A stretch of 64,000 nt of DNA from Prostheceraeus crozeri (lineage: Eukaryota > Platyhelminthes > Polycladida > Euryleptidae): contig CAJQUW010003071.1 of the NCBI GenBank assembly GCA_907163375.1, positions 1 to 64,000 of the forward strand, read 5' to 3'. Positions 42,708 to 55,296 of this stretch are shown here, one piece after another (position 1 is the first letter of the stretch; every line of letters starts with the position of its first letter). Made by a program: the position numbers and the translations under genes. The notes under the pieces are model-generated. The model did not search any database. It saw nothing but the letters and a program-made list of their open reading frames with translations, and was not told the DNA's origin.

Positions 42708-43210
42708 TTATTTTTGCTCCAGATCTTTCACATTGCATGAAATTAATCCTCTATTGTAAAGCAAGATTCACGTTATCCCAAACGGTGTCTGTGTGATAAT
42801 TAAAAGTGCTAACAAAATGGCACAATTGCCACTGGTGGCAAAGGAATGTTCAAAATCCGCGGACGAAACTCGTATTACTTTAATCGAAATAATGATGAAA
42901 TCAATAGTTTTAGAACGAATTTATTGGTACTTAAGCTAGTGGAAGCGCTCAAATTATGAGGCCTATCAAAAAATCCAAAATTTCAAAATTTCCAAAATTT
43001 TCCATAATTTTCCAATTTTTTCCATAATTTTCCAAGGAAAATCTTGATTCAAAATTTTCCGGAAAATTTTCATCACTAGCCACCAGTGGCTTAAGTGCCA
43101 TTTTGATAGCATTTTTAATTAACACACAGACACAGTTTGGGATAACGTGAATCTTGCTTTACAATAGGGGTGTATTTTCATGCAATGTGAAAGATCTGGA
43201 GCAAAAATAA
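42708..43210. mobile_element. Inverted-repeat MITE-like element (~0.5 kb)
   Basis: Two ~131 bp arms (42708-42839 and 43080-43210) are imperfect reverse complements; shared blocks include CAGATCTTTCACATTGCATG and TTGCTTTACAATAG read on opposite strands. Between them lies a low-complexity tract of TTTTCCAAAATTTTCCATAA-type repeats (42965-43060). No ORF is present. A target duplication was not resolved, so the superfamily is open. Confidence 0.75.
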
Positions 43211-43999
43211 TGTACTTCATTTTGGAGTTTGCTTATTAGCTTGAAAGTTAAGTTTTATTATGCAGCGTTGATCAGTGATTCAAATTCTTCATGTGTTGAT
43301 GAACAAGTGAAGTAACACAGTCCATGCAGCATAATTCATGAGCGACCATATTGGAAGACATAAAAACTGTAAACTCGTGAGATATTTGGTCACTAAAGAT
43401 ATCTGTGATGAGTAAAAGAATATCTATGATAGCCTCTAACTTCTAGCCTTCCGACATCTTCGTTGAGGATACACAACCTCCATTTCTATATAGTTCAGAT
43501 GGTTCAGTTCCAATTCGATTTCAGATCTGCCGAAAATGAATTTCAGATATGATCCACATGAATATCCAGTTGAATTTAAGATCTTTTCAAAGTTGAGCTT
43601 GTGACAGATATCTGAAATTCAGCTAGAGAAATCTGAAATCCATCCAATGTCTGAAGTTCATTTGGAAAGATCTGAAATAGACATGGAAAAGGTGCAGTTG
43701 GTTACAAAAGTTGACATACAGGGATGATAGAGAAGTTTTCGGTCTTTGAATATTACAGGGTCTTTTCAAACGACTATAATAAGTCTCCAAAACAAAGGGA
43801 AAAACGTCAATCACCAAAAAAGAAATTTCAAAATTTTCCAATGGAACATTTTCCATTTGCATCACTATAGTGGGGTGCCTGCCGAGAGACACCCCAAACA
43901 TAGACTAGCGATGTTCAAAATTGGCATAGGACAACGGTTAAGTACTGTCATCCCTAAGTACGTTGTAAAAAATCAAAATTTGCTCTGTGGACCCTGAAA

Positions 44000-44104
44000 A
44001 GAGTTCGCTATATCCGAGGCATTTTATCTAGACATAATAGGAATGTCCGTGCCTGCAAGAGGAGTACGTTATAACCGAGTCCGTTATAAGTGGGTTCTAC
44101 TGTA
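44000..44104. mobile_element. Fragment of a pogo/Tigger-type terminus
   Basis: TTCGCTATATCCGAGG, ACGTTATAACCGAGTCCG and TTATAAGTGGGTTCTACTGTA form the tandem TATAACG-type subterminal pattern and the CAGTAGAAC end of such elements. The opposite end was not found, so this is a relic. Confidence 0.5.
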
Positions 44105-45228
44105 TGAAGCAAGTTGGATTTCAAAAGGAATGAACTGTTATTAAGCATCCTATAACTAAGCGGAAATTAAGCTGTCGATTATCAAGGGAGTTTCATGATC
44201 TGTATTATGATGGAGGTCATAAAAAAGTCACCATAATTCGTGCGCTAACTGAAATTTCAAGTTTTTAATTCAATTTTCACCGGCATGATTTTATGATTCG
44301 CTATAAATTAATATTTCATTTCTTGTATCTGAATAGTGATATGTGGAACCATATTTGCATCTTTCAAAGTTGATTGAAATCATTGTCTTTGATCATGTGA
44401 TTTTGCTGTCAGTGGCGGGATTACAGCTATGATATGATCATGCTTAAGAAAATACTCTCGAGGTTGAGCATGAAAGTAAAACCCATCGAATTGCTAATTT
44501 AACAAACATTAAATCTCCAAGGCTGTCATGAAAATCTGTGAAATACCATCCCGGTGGGAAATGAACCTGCGGCCCGCCTTCGGCTCGATGGTGGCCATCG
44601 GGGAACTTTCGGCCACTTACAATGTGCATCAAGAACATTCACAAGCTAAAACATGATCATTTTTTATCGAAATATGTACAATAGTGAATCAAAAAGACAT
44701 GATAAATGAGTTTCGGCTGACTTTCGGCCAACAAGTTATTGGCCATACTATCTGTGTAGCTTTCGAATTGGCCGACAGTTTCCGGAAAATTAATGATATT
44801 TGTATTCAACTATTAATTTCAGAATATAGATGTTGCTTGAAGAGACACACATGCGATTTATTGAATCAGAAAGAGAATTTCACATTTTTCAATGAAAAAT
44901 ATTCATATAATAGTCGGTTTTGACACCCGTCGTAAGTTCATTAATTTGACCCCAATATATATTATTTAAGTGACACAAATTCATGCAGATATATTAATGG
45001 GACAATGTATTTCATTTATGATGCATATGGCTCAGATTTCATATGAATTATGAACGGAATCACCAGCAATGGTAATATAATTGCACTGCAAAATTGTCAA
45101 AAAAAATTGAAACTTTCATTTCTTTAACTGAGGTAAAAATATGTTAAGGTACACACTGCGCTTAACTTGAAAAATTCACGTGTCCTCCTTTCTTATTTTT
45201 CTATCTGCTATTTCTTATCGTTGATATT
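44105..45228. other. AT-rich DNA without recognised genes
   Basis: No coding or repeat signal is strong enough to annotate. Confidence 0.45.
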
Positions 45229-45298
45229 ATGTCTTCGGGCAGTAATCGTAGAAGGCGAGCGCGCTTGGCGACGGATAAACTTCTCGGTGACATTTCAG
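45229..45298 (+). CDS. Candidate first coding exon (basic N-terminus) for the CACTA-like transposase
   Basis: ATG 45229 opens MSSGSNRRRRARLATDKLL and reaches a possible donor (CAG/GTGATG) at 45299 with one base left over. The acceptor TTTTTTCAG before 54099 begins with two bases of a codon, so the phases fit. A short Arg-rich start before an acidic 'DPDDSGSSSSETEESDD' region is plausible for these transposases. The implied intron is 8.8 kb and the donor is not strong. Without splicing the ORF ends after 46 codons. This is an inference only. Confidence 0.3.
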
Positions 45299-46964
45299 GT
45301 GATGTAATTAACCTGTGTTTTGTGGGTGTTGACAAGTATTTCGATGGAGTGATAAGTCTGCTCTCATGATCTTCGATTTCAGAAAATCGTGGAGGTCGTC
45401 AATAGATCTTGTAGTCACCTCAATGTGATGAAGTTCTGTAAAGAAGCGGAGCATAATTATATAGTTAGTTCTACTGAAAGTTCTTCTCGAGAAATCGCCG
45501 AGAAGAATAATGAATTGAGTATTTCAGACATGGCATATTAATCATTCGCTTTATGAAATGTCAAAAGTTAATCGGTTAATAAGTTAATAAAGGTTAATAC
45601 TGAAATACTGTTAATAACTGAAAACTTTGAGTTTCTTTTACCTAAGTGGGAATTTCTCCACTTTGGTCCATCTGGATTCTGGGTAGCATGTGAGAATTTT
45701 CTCGATCGCTAGGATATGTGATTTACGTTTTATTTTTCCACCTCCTAATTTTTGGGGGTTTTTTGTCATAACTTAGTTAAACGTACGTAGGACTGACTTC
45801 TGCCTCCCTGATTCTGCACCTTCGTATTTGTAAGGAACTCCACATCGAGCCTTGAATGACGAAAAGTGGCATGTAGGTTAATTTCATTTAAGAGTGCAAG
45901 ATTGTCTGCTCTGTCGACACGCTGAACTTCCTACTTGAAATATGGTTTCCACAAAGTCCGTTATAAAATTGTTTTTGACTCTCTCGGACTGCAAATGGAC
46001 ATGGGTGCCTTAAGAAATCAAATAGGCGTCATAGAAGCGAAAATATCCGAATTTTCCTCAGCTTCATGACTGAAGGTCTATTCAATGACGTTTATGGCGC
46101 AGACCAATATTCAACAATTCCAGTAAATTCTTTGTTTGATCGAAGGGAGATTTATCTTCTCCATGACTGACATAAATGCTACTTGAGTGCTGTTTATTCG
46201 GTTGAAGAATTCGAAATTCGACTGCCATTGATCGATTCCCAGACATTTTAAAGAAAATCATGACTCCTCTTGTTTAAAAATAATCGAAATCTTGGAAATT
46301 ACTAAATTTCAATTCACTAGTAGAAACAGCGAAGCATCAAGAGAATAATCAAAAACAAACGAATTCCAAAAAAAAACAGCATCTTTGTCCTCTTTTTTGC
46401 CCATTTTGCACTTCTAAGTTTATCCTCCTATCTTTACATGCTTAGTTCCTGTGACACCATGTTGCAGCTATGGCCCACTCAAAGTCCAGATTTCTGTTAT
46501 CGAGAACGTCCGGCAGATTTTGAAGAAAAGGATTTTTCAAAGGAGTCCAGTGACTCCAGAGGACCTTAGGAGAGAAGCTGTTGAAGAATGGAACAACATT
46601 TCGCGAGAAATAATTAGATCGCAAGGATAGTGAATGCTAGAGGGTGGTCTTGCGAAATATTGAGTCGAGCAAAACTATTATAGATAACTTCTGTAAATAT
46701 GATGAATATGCCTTCTTTCACCATGTTGTCTCTTTCATTTGCAGTCGATATTTTATAGGCAAAAACTTTCGGACAACCAATTGTTGCGATTAATTTTGTT
46801 TTGATGCCATTTCCGTAGGTTAAAATTGAAGTAATGCACTTTCGCATTGGTAGAAGTGTATCGTGAAATAAAATTCTACAGATAGGGATGAAAGCAATGT
46901 ATGAGTGTATGATAAGCAATTAGTAATCTTCGATGCGTGGCGCAAGAACTTATGAATGGCTGTG

Positions 46965-47430
46965 TATTATAATGAAACCTTTATTTCACTGCCAACTTTA
47001 TCTTGCCTTATTCAGGAATGATTCGCATTTTAGAAATGTGAGAAAGGTTTAGAAATCTGGCTCACAGTCAGGAATGTGAGAAAACGTGAAAGAACAGTGC
47101 AAGATGTTCGAGAAAATGTGAGAAATGCAGCGTATTGAGAAAATGTGGATGCAGTTCTCTCTGAACACACAAAATACATCATATACAAACATTGTATCAG
47201 AGCTGATAGAAAAGCTTTTACATTCACCTATTTTTCATTACAGGTCATCAGCAATTCAAAGTTGATCGGCTGCAAACCCATTCATCTCCTACTTCGACTC
47301 GTTACATGGACGTGCTTGAAGCCTCAGAATCACCGGCAAGCCCAGGTAATTCAGATAGCATCACAAAATAGGATCCAATGATGAAGAAATAGGAATACTG
47401 TCATGTTCTGTCAAATATCACTCACCGAAT
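46965..47430. repeat. 0.46 kb dispersed repeat, copy 1
   Basis: Almost identical to 50995-51460, offset by exactly 4,030 bases, from TATTATAATGAAACCTTTAT to GGAATACTGTCATGTTCTGT. It contains runs of the word GAAAATGTGAGAAA. There is no coding potential beyond chance, and no clear terminal inverted repeat. Confidence 0.9.
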
Positions 47431-50400
47431 AACCTATATCTGAAGGGGTCTCACTGGCTAGAAAATCAAATAAGCCAAACCTTTGCAGTAGCATTAAATA
47501 TTATAAAAATGTGAAGAATCGTTTTGATTTGATCAATCTTTTAGGTATGCTGCATAGCTGCCGCAATCAAAGTAAAATACATAGGCGCTAATGTTTCTAA
47601 AATTTCTTCGAAAATGTAATTTTTTGAGACAGTTTTGCCCTCTATCAAACAGATCAAAAATCATTGAGCCTATGCTGCAGAAATGATCGTAATCCCAGAT
47701 CAGTTAATTGAGACTGAAAACCTCGTCAACTTGTGCTCTCTTGTATGATATGATAAGTCTAGCTTGTTGAATGCAAATAAATTAAGAAATTTGCTTTTTA
47801 AGAGCAACATGAGGTCGTTCAAGAATCGCACAATCGCGTTTTCGAAACTTTGAACCGCCTCCTCCGTGATCAAATATATAATTCTAATATCAAATATATA
47901 TATGTTTATATGATAACTCACATAAGTGAATAATTGAAGGGCGCAGTAATCTTGATTGCCCATGTAATAGGATAGAAATGCCCACGTTGGCAAATTTCAT
48001 GCTTAATCTTCTTTAGAAGCAGCAATTGCTGCATGTGAGAGCATTTTCCCGTCCTGACACATGATCAATGGCATTTTGGTTTATGGATCATATTTCCTCG
48101 CATTTCAGTTTACACGTCATTCATTCGCGTACTTAATTTACTTTATGCGGCATATTCATTGCTGAACTTAAACCGACCCGTTGGAAATTGCACGCCACAA
48201 TTTGCGATTGCACGTCGTCCTATTCAGCTCTAGAACGCTGAGTCTTGACCACTTCGTTATGTTATTGATGTATTGGGTTCTTGGTCTTCCTGTGCGACGA
48301 CTGCCAACCATGCCGCCTTGTAAAACCACACGTCAGTTGGCATCCTCCTTCTTCATGTGCATAATTGTGTATAATTTTTAACACATGTAACACACAGTTT
48401 GTCAATGAAAGACTTTCTATCATATTTCCAATTCGTTGAAACACGTTAAACAATTCATAGCAGCTGCAAGTATGACATGTAGTGAGTGCACGCAGTGGCA
48501 TTGAATGCTCCACAATAATTATGCGAGAATCATAGAGATTGCAGAGTCGCAGAATAGACTCAATTGATCAATTGAAACTCAAAAATTCCTGATCAACTGC
48601 AGACGTTTTGTCCTACAAGGGCTCGTCAGCTTTGCATCAATTCATCTAATGCTTGATGCTTGTGCTATTTCTATCAAGATAAATAGACAATTGAACCACA
48701 TAGTGAGTATATCAATTGAGTAGAATAGCAACTCAGCATTAATTGAAGTTTCGATTTTATTGAATGAACTCGAGTGAAGACCGGTCCCACACCACATGTG
48801 AGATGTGCAAATTTTCACACTTTTAGAGAAATTTATACGGATTTGACTGATTTTGATAGTAATACAGTAGGAATAATAGTATTTTGCATGTCTTCCGAGT
48901 CATAGCAGCCTTGGAGAGGTAGTGCTTGTTAAATTATCAATTCGATGGGTAACTATATGCTACCTTAATGATTAGCCTTATCAATAAGAGTATTCTTTTA
49001 AGCGTAGTCATATCATAAACTACCCACTAAAAGAGCAGAACGTCATAATCAAATACAGTCACCACAATTAACTTTCAAATATTTAGGTGGGTCCACAAAA
49101 TTATTCATATTCAAGAAATAAAACATGAATTTAGTAAATCATAAAATCATACCGATGAAAATGTGAACGAAAAATTTGAAATTTCAGCCAAGACTCAATA
49201 AAATCTCAACTTTTCCATGAAGACATGCATTATGATAAGCATCCAACCGCTTTGAAAACCTTTACCAAGAATTTACCGTTCACCAGCTTTTACATTCGTT
49301 ACCCACCTCAGAAAGTTCTAAGTCGTCGATAACTCTAAATTGAGATGAAAATATTTTGTCATTTTTGAAAATGAATTACAGTACATGTGCACCTTACGAA
49401 GTCACATGAAAGTCGTTTTATCATATTTATAAAACAGTTTCGACAAAAAGAACGACATAACAGCGAATCTAAAAGTGAATACACACGCGAGAAATAATAA
49501 TTCACCTTCTTATTTTTATCAGAACAATGCAAGAAGGTTATTTTTATGCAGAACATGCAGAACAATGTTAATCAGTTGCCCAAACCATTGCACTAGATGT
49601 AAGAATGATATTGTATCAACATTTCTGAGAAGAAACATGCATACATTCTCACAGATTTCCAAAATCTGTGTGTTCAAACCCGAAAAAACCAAGTTCGGGT
49701 TTTCTCGGGTTTATGATGACAGCGGCAATCCGACCCGACTTCAAACTTGTCCTACCCGAGCCCGACCCGCGTACAGAGCAGCCTGTTGTGCAGTCCTTCA
49801 GCTTGTTCAGCCATTCTAGATATTTTCAGCTAGTTAAGGCCATTTCGAGCCGTACTGACTAGCCCTTGTGAGGCGAAACTTGGCGTCAGCGGCTGATAAG
49901 GAATATTTGTGTCTAAATTGTTTAAATCTAAAGACGTCTTTTTATACTGTCTATTATAATAATTCAAGATATATGTACCTATGTTGCTCAGACATCTCGA
50001 TAGGCATCTCAGTCATGTATCAAAAACGCGAACGGCATTATAAATGCAAAGTAGGAAGGCCGGTCTGGTCAGAAATTAATTTTAATGAATTAAGTTTCCT
50101 TCCTTTGGTGAAGTCTAAGACTTATAGCCCGCATTTTCAAGCATGCTATTTAGTATGGAAAATATGATATTTCATGCTTTGATACTCAAGAACGCGTTTG
50201 GTAAGGAATGGTATATAGGCAATTTTCCTAAAAAAATGACCTGCAAGTGCATGTAATGCCAAGGCAAAATTTAAATTTACAGTGAGCATATACAGTTAGC
50301 ACATATAGCCATTAGCATATACAGCCAGCAAATACAAGTAGGGGATCATTTGCGCTCATACAGGTAAAGGAAGAGTCGAAAAACTCGTTCTCAGCAATTC

Positions 50401-50994
50401 GTTTAAACAATGTAAAGGGACGGACTCCAAGCGTCGATTACACACTGGACCCAATTTAGTGCGCAATTTGCGCTCACTTGCAGCAACGACTTATTTTTCA
50501 AGTTGTAAATGTGTATTTTGTACATATCGACCTCGAGATTGTGATTGTTCGCCAATATCGAATCCTAAGATCGCCAGAAGTTGTTCACACTTGCTGCATA
50601 GAGAAAATCAAATCCCAATTTTTAGCGAAGACACCGGATCCTGAGATTTCTATGTGTGGATGCTGGAGTTAGAGACACTGTATTGATTATCTTCAGTTTC
50701 GACAAAGAGCGGAGGTTTCTGAATCGGGATTGGCAAAATGTAAGATTTTTGCATTGGTATTTTAAATCTTTTTCTTAAAACCATCTGAGACCATTTTCAG
50801 TGCGCAGTGACAGAAGCTTCTGTCATCTAATGGTCGACGCTATCTTTTAACAACTACTTTTTCGGAATCAAATTTACTGTGCTTCAATGCGGCCATGTGA
50901 GAAGTATATTTTCGAGTTATAGTGCGGCGTTGTCTTTTTCCGATCCCAGTTCCTTTCGGGAATGAATTTCACCAAATTATACCCTCAGAGGTTG
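47431..50994. other. AT-rich DNA without recognised genes
   Basis: Short ORFs only. A GC-rich patch at 49675-49795 with CCCGACCCGA/CCCGAGCCCGACCCG words resembles a hAT-type subterminal region but has no partner nearby. Confidence 0.45.
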
Positions 50995-51460
50995 TATTAT
51001 AATGAAACCTTTATTTCACTGCCAACTTTATCTTGCCTAATTCAGGAATGATTCGCATTTTAGAAATGTGAGAAAGGTTTAGAAATCTGGCTCACAGTCA
51101 GGAATGTGAGAAAACGTGAAAGAACAGTGCAAGATGTTCGAGAAAATGTGAGAAATGCAGCGTATTGAGAAAATGTGGATGCAGTTCTCTCTGAACACAC
51201 AAAATACATCATATACAAACATTGTATCAGAGCTGATAGAAAAGCTTTTACATTCACCTATTTTTCATTACAGGTCATCAGCAATTCAAAGTTGATCGGC
51301 TGCAAACCCATTCATCTCCTACTTCGACTCGTTACATGGACGTGCTTGAAGCCTCAGAATCACCGGCAAGCCCAGGTAATTCAGATAGCATCACAAAATA
51401 GGATCCAATGATGAAGAAATAGGAATACTGTCATGTTCTGTTAAATGTCGCATTCGAAAA
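50995..51460. repeat. 0.46 kb dispersed repeat, copy 2
   Basis: Partner of 46965-47430. Differences are limited to about one or two bases (TTATTCAGG against TAATTCAGG, for example). The flanks diverge at both ends. Confidence 0.9.
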
Positions 51461-52994
51461 GTTGTAAAGTTTAATGATGCAGTGCAAGCACACCGTTTTC
51501 TCGGTGAAAACGGTCAAAAGTGTGGCTGCAGCAAAACAAATTGCAGTGTCTTCCTACATTTTGTTCAAACATTTTTGGTCTTAAATGAGACACTGATATT
51601 TTTAAAGCAAATGCCCGAGTTTTTCATCAAAATAAGATCTGTTTCATTTTCAAGTTCGTGAAGCGAATGAATTGCTAAATTGTTTGGGTTTTTGTAATTT
51701 GTATGTGCGACATTTTTATGGTTGTCGAACCTATCATCAACTGTTGGACTTATTTGAATATGTATCAGAAAAACATTTCCAAAAGATTGATAAACTACAG
51801 TCATGGTTTAGTAAATTTGTTTCTTGTTTCTCATGCATCTTCATTTCATCACCGGACCAGAGTATAGGTTCCTTTATTTTGAACGTAGCAGCACTGAATT
51901 TTACCGTCAAATCTTCTAATCTCATTCAATATCTGTTTTTCGCCCACGTGGTCTCCGGCGTATAATAGAACAGATAAATCCCAGAAGGCGACTAGCGAAG
52001 GATTGGTACACTGGAATTAGTCGGTATTTGAATCTGTGTAGTGTGGTGCTTACTTTACTGAATCGAGGATTTAAGCTAGTTGGGTCCTGTTATCATGACC
52101 AGAGATCATTTTTAGAGATGCTACGACTTCCTGTATTGAGGGATAGGTGGTTTTCAGAGACAACCCTCTGTTTGAGGGTTCGAAGGTTGCACAATTAGCA
52201 TGGAATTTTGCAGAGAAATAGCATTTTCAAAAGCTAACGTCAGCTCCAATCTTAGCAACTATTCATTAACTTCTTTAGTCAAACTTAGAGAAACTAAAAG
52301 TTTCGTACTGACTGAAATTATATTCTGAATTCTCTTTAATTTATTCGAACTTTCCGGGAATCATTTTCAACCACATGTTCTATAGTGAGGTTTTGTTAAT
52401 GACGGAAAATTTATTCGGTACGTGACGATAATTTCCAGTCCATCACTTGTCTGACTGTTTTTCTTACAGAAATCCCACTTTTTCTGAACCCGACCCACCC
52501 TGCTTCTAACTTAGCTAAGTGACAGAAAGTCCTGAAAAATATTGTTTGACCTTATCATATTCTCCATATACATGTATTGAACTAAGACATAGACAAGACA
52601 TGAATATTTTAATCATAATTTTTCAGTTGACCATCTGTACTTTCTTCTGATACCTACATTTTGTATTTTTTGACATGATCTGAAACGAAGCGCTGATTTT
52701 ATTCATAATTTCATTTTTCTCTTGCCAAACTGCTTCTCGTTCGCTTTGGTTACTGAAGTACATTACTGTCAAGACTACATATGCTGTATTTATTTATTAA
52801 CATTCACACTCTGCATCTGTAGATTCTTAGTTTTAGTTGCGAAACCAATGCCCTATTTTTAATGTGTCATAAGATCTATGTACCTATGTCAATTTAACAT
52901 TAACACATTAATCGCACTTCATTTCGTAGTGTTTTGTTAAATATTCTTTGAATCTATATAATCGTTTTGAGAGAATTTGGATTTTAACAGTATT
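51461..52994. other. AT-rich DNA without recognised genes
   Basis: Nothing recognised; the short ORFs have no motif support. Confidence 0.45.
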
Positions 52995-53002
52995 GTTGAA
53001 GC

Positions 53003-53834
53003 TAGGGGTGCACCGAACGTTCGGTTCGGCCGAACCCCGGTTTTCGTGATGTTTCGGTACTTCGGCTAAACCTGGTCCGAGGTTCGGCCGAACTACCGAA
53101 CCTTATTGTATCAACTGAAATTTTTCTGTCCTGAATATTTTTCTTCGGGGTTTATTCTATCCAAGAATTTACAATCTTGATTTATTACATTCCATCACTT
53201 ACAGGCTTGAGTTAATTTTTTGAATCTCGGAGAGTATTAGGTTCGGAATTTTGATTTAAGTAGTTTTGTACTCAATCATTTACAGACGACTGAAGCGTTG
53301 GCCTGCGATAGAGTGAAACCTAGAGGCAAGAAAAGGAACGTTGAAACTGCATTAACATGTATTGGAAACATAAATTGAATTGACAAAACGAATAACGGTC
53401 ACGAACGAAGTTCATTGTGTGTTCTGATGTAAAAACACCATCTCGCCCGTAGATGGAAGCAGGCGGGAGCGGCGGTCCTCCCAAATCGTTCCCGCCTCCG
53501 AAAACATTCTTTCTGAGTACACCAATGAGCACAGACTGGAGAGATGCTTCCACAGTCTTCACTCTATCATTACTACTGTGTCACACGTCACTTAGTCATC
53601 GGCTTTGCGTTGCTGAATATTGTAATCCAATCGTGCGAAATTTAAAAGCATGATTATGTATTTTCGACTTAGCAATTCGTATGATAATAATAGGTACAGT
53701 TGCCCATGGAATGTCTAGAGAAGATGGTTCATGCATTATTTCGAGATACTCAGAAGAAAATGTCAATAGGCTCGGCCGGTTCTGTTCGGCCAGGTTCGGC
53801 CGAATATCAAAAATCGAGGTTCGGTGCACTTATG
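53003..53834. mobile_element. Non-autonomous hAT-type element (832 bp) with 8-bp target duplication
   Basis: Left end TAGGGGTGCACCGAACGTTC; right end reads, reversed, CATAAGTGCACCGAACC. Subterminal TTCGGCCGAAC palindromes occur at both ends (53025-53100 and 53770-53815). Flanking 8-mers GTTGAAGC (52995-53002) and GTTGAAAC (53835-53842) match at 7 of 8 bases, the size expected for hAT. There is no transposase ORF. Confidence 0.85.
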
Positions 53835-55296
53835 GTTGAAACCATTTATTTCGATGTCTAATATTGCTATGTATATTAACTTAGCCTTTCTGCTCTCATT
53901 ATTTGCAAGTGTATGATTTTTATTCAAAATGCAATAAACGATTTCTTGTTATGTCTTGTCTTAGATATTCTGGTGATAATTCTAGAGGTAGGCTGCTCCT
54001 AGCAACCATTGCTAGTGCCCCAATAGTATAAATATACTCGTACTTAGAGACTGAAAAATATCTGTTTAACTGTCTAAAACAATGACGAATTTTTTCAGAT
54101 GTCGGTGGCATGGTGATCAATGACCCAGACGATTCGGGTTCATCAAGTTCAGAGACGGAAGAAAGTGACGACCTTGTTTCTCCGGATGTATCTGATTGCG
54201 AGATAGATGATTGCCCCACAACTCTAGCAGATGATTTACTCGAACTTTATAATCGACATAATATTTCCAGAACAGCAATGCAATCTCTGTTGGACACCCT
54301 GAACAAGCACAATATGTCCGGTGTCCCCAAATCAGTTTACCTTCTGCGAAAGTATGGTCCTCAACGACGGCAAGTTACTGCTCAGGAATTGGAGTCAGGA
54401 TTATTTTCCTATTTGGGGATAAAAGAAAACTTGAAGCTGTTCCTTGAACGGAAGTATGCTCTTGATGAACTGCCAGGTCTTAGTAACACCAGTGAACTTG
54501 TGCTACAAGTGAAAATCAATATAGATGGTCTTCCTCTTTATCGGAGCTCATCAACTGTACTATGGCCGATACTTATGTCCTTCGGAAGTGATCGAAAACC
54601 TTTCCCGATCGCCATTCATCTTGGCAAACATAAGCCTATGCTGGAACCATTTCTGACTGACTTGGTGGAAGAAATCAAAGAGCTGAGAATTGTGGGAATG
54701 AAATTTAACAACAGTTTAGTTAAAATTGGTGAAATAGCTTTCGTTTGTGATGCTCCAGCAAGAGCCTTCTTACAAGGTGTTCTTGGACACTCATCTAAGA
54801 AGGGATGTTGCTACTGCAATTCTGAGGGCATGTTTAAGACTGATCGAGTTGTTTATATGGTGAAAGTTGGTCAACCACGCACTGATGAACGTTATCTGCA
54901 AATGGAAGAGAACAATCAACTGAGCGTTTCGCTACTTAGTGCCGTTGTGGGCACTAATTGAAATCCCATTTCCCAGTCGACGAATTACACTGCATCTATT
55001 TGGGAGTATTCCGTCGAATGTGTCATTTTTATTTCTCTAAAGTGAAGAATATGTATATTCAATGCAGAGTTAGGAGGAAAGAGATAATGTTGCTGTCGCA
55101 CGATATTACTGAATACAGAAAGTTCACTCCTAGTGAATTTCAGAGACAATTGAGACCAATCCAGGAAAACCTTGTTCACTACAAAGGAATTGAATTTCGA
55201 TCCCTACTACTATATTTTGGTCCATTTTTGTTCAAAAAGTATCTGACCAAGCATGCATATGATCATTTCATGTTACTTCATTTTGCATGTTATGTA

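Noticed and set aside
44520-44640. On the minus strand TGGCCGAAAG...GGTTCATTTCC resembles tRNA-type A and B boxes, perhaps a SINE.
   Set aside because: The spacing and A-box match are poor, there is no tail or duplication, and only one copy is seen in the window.
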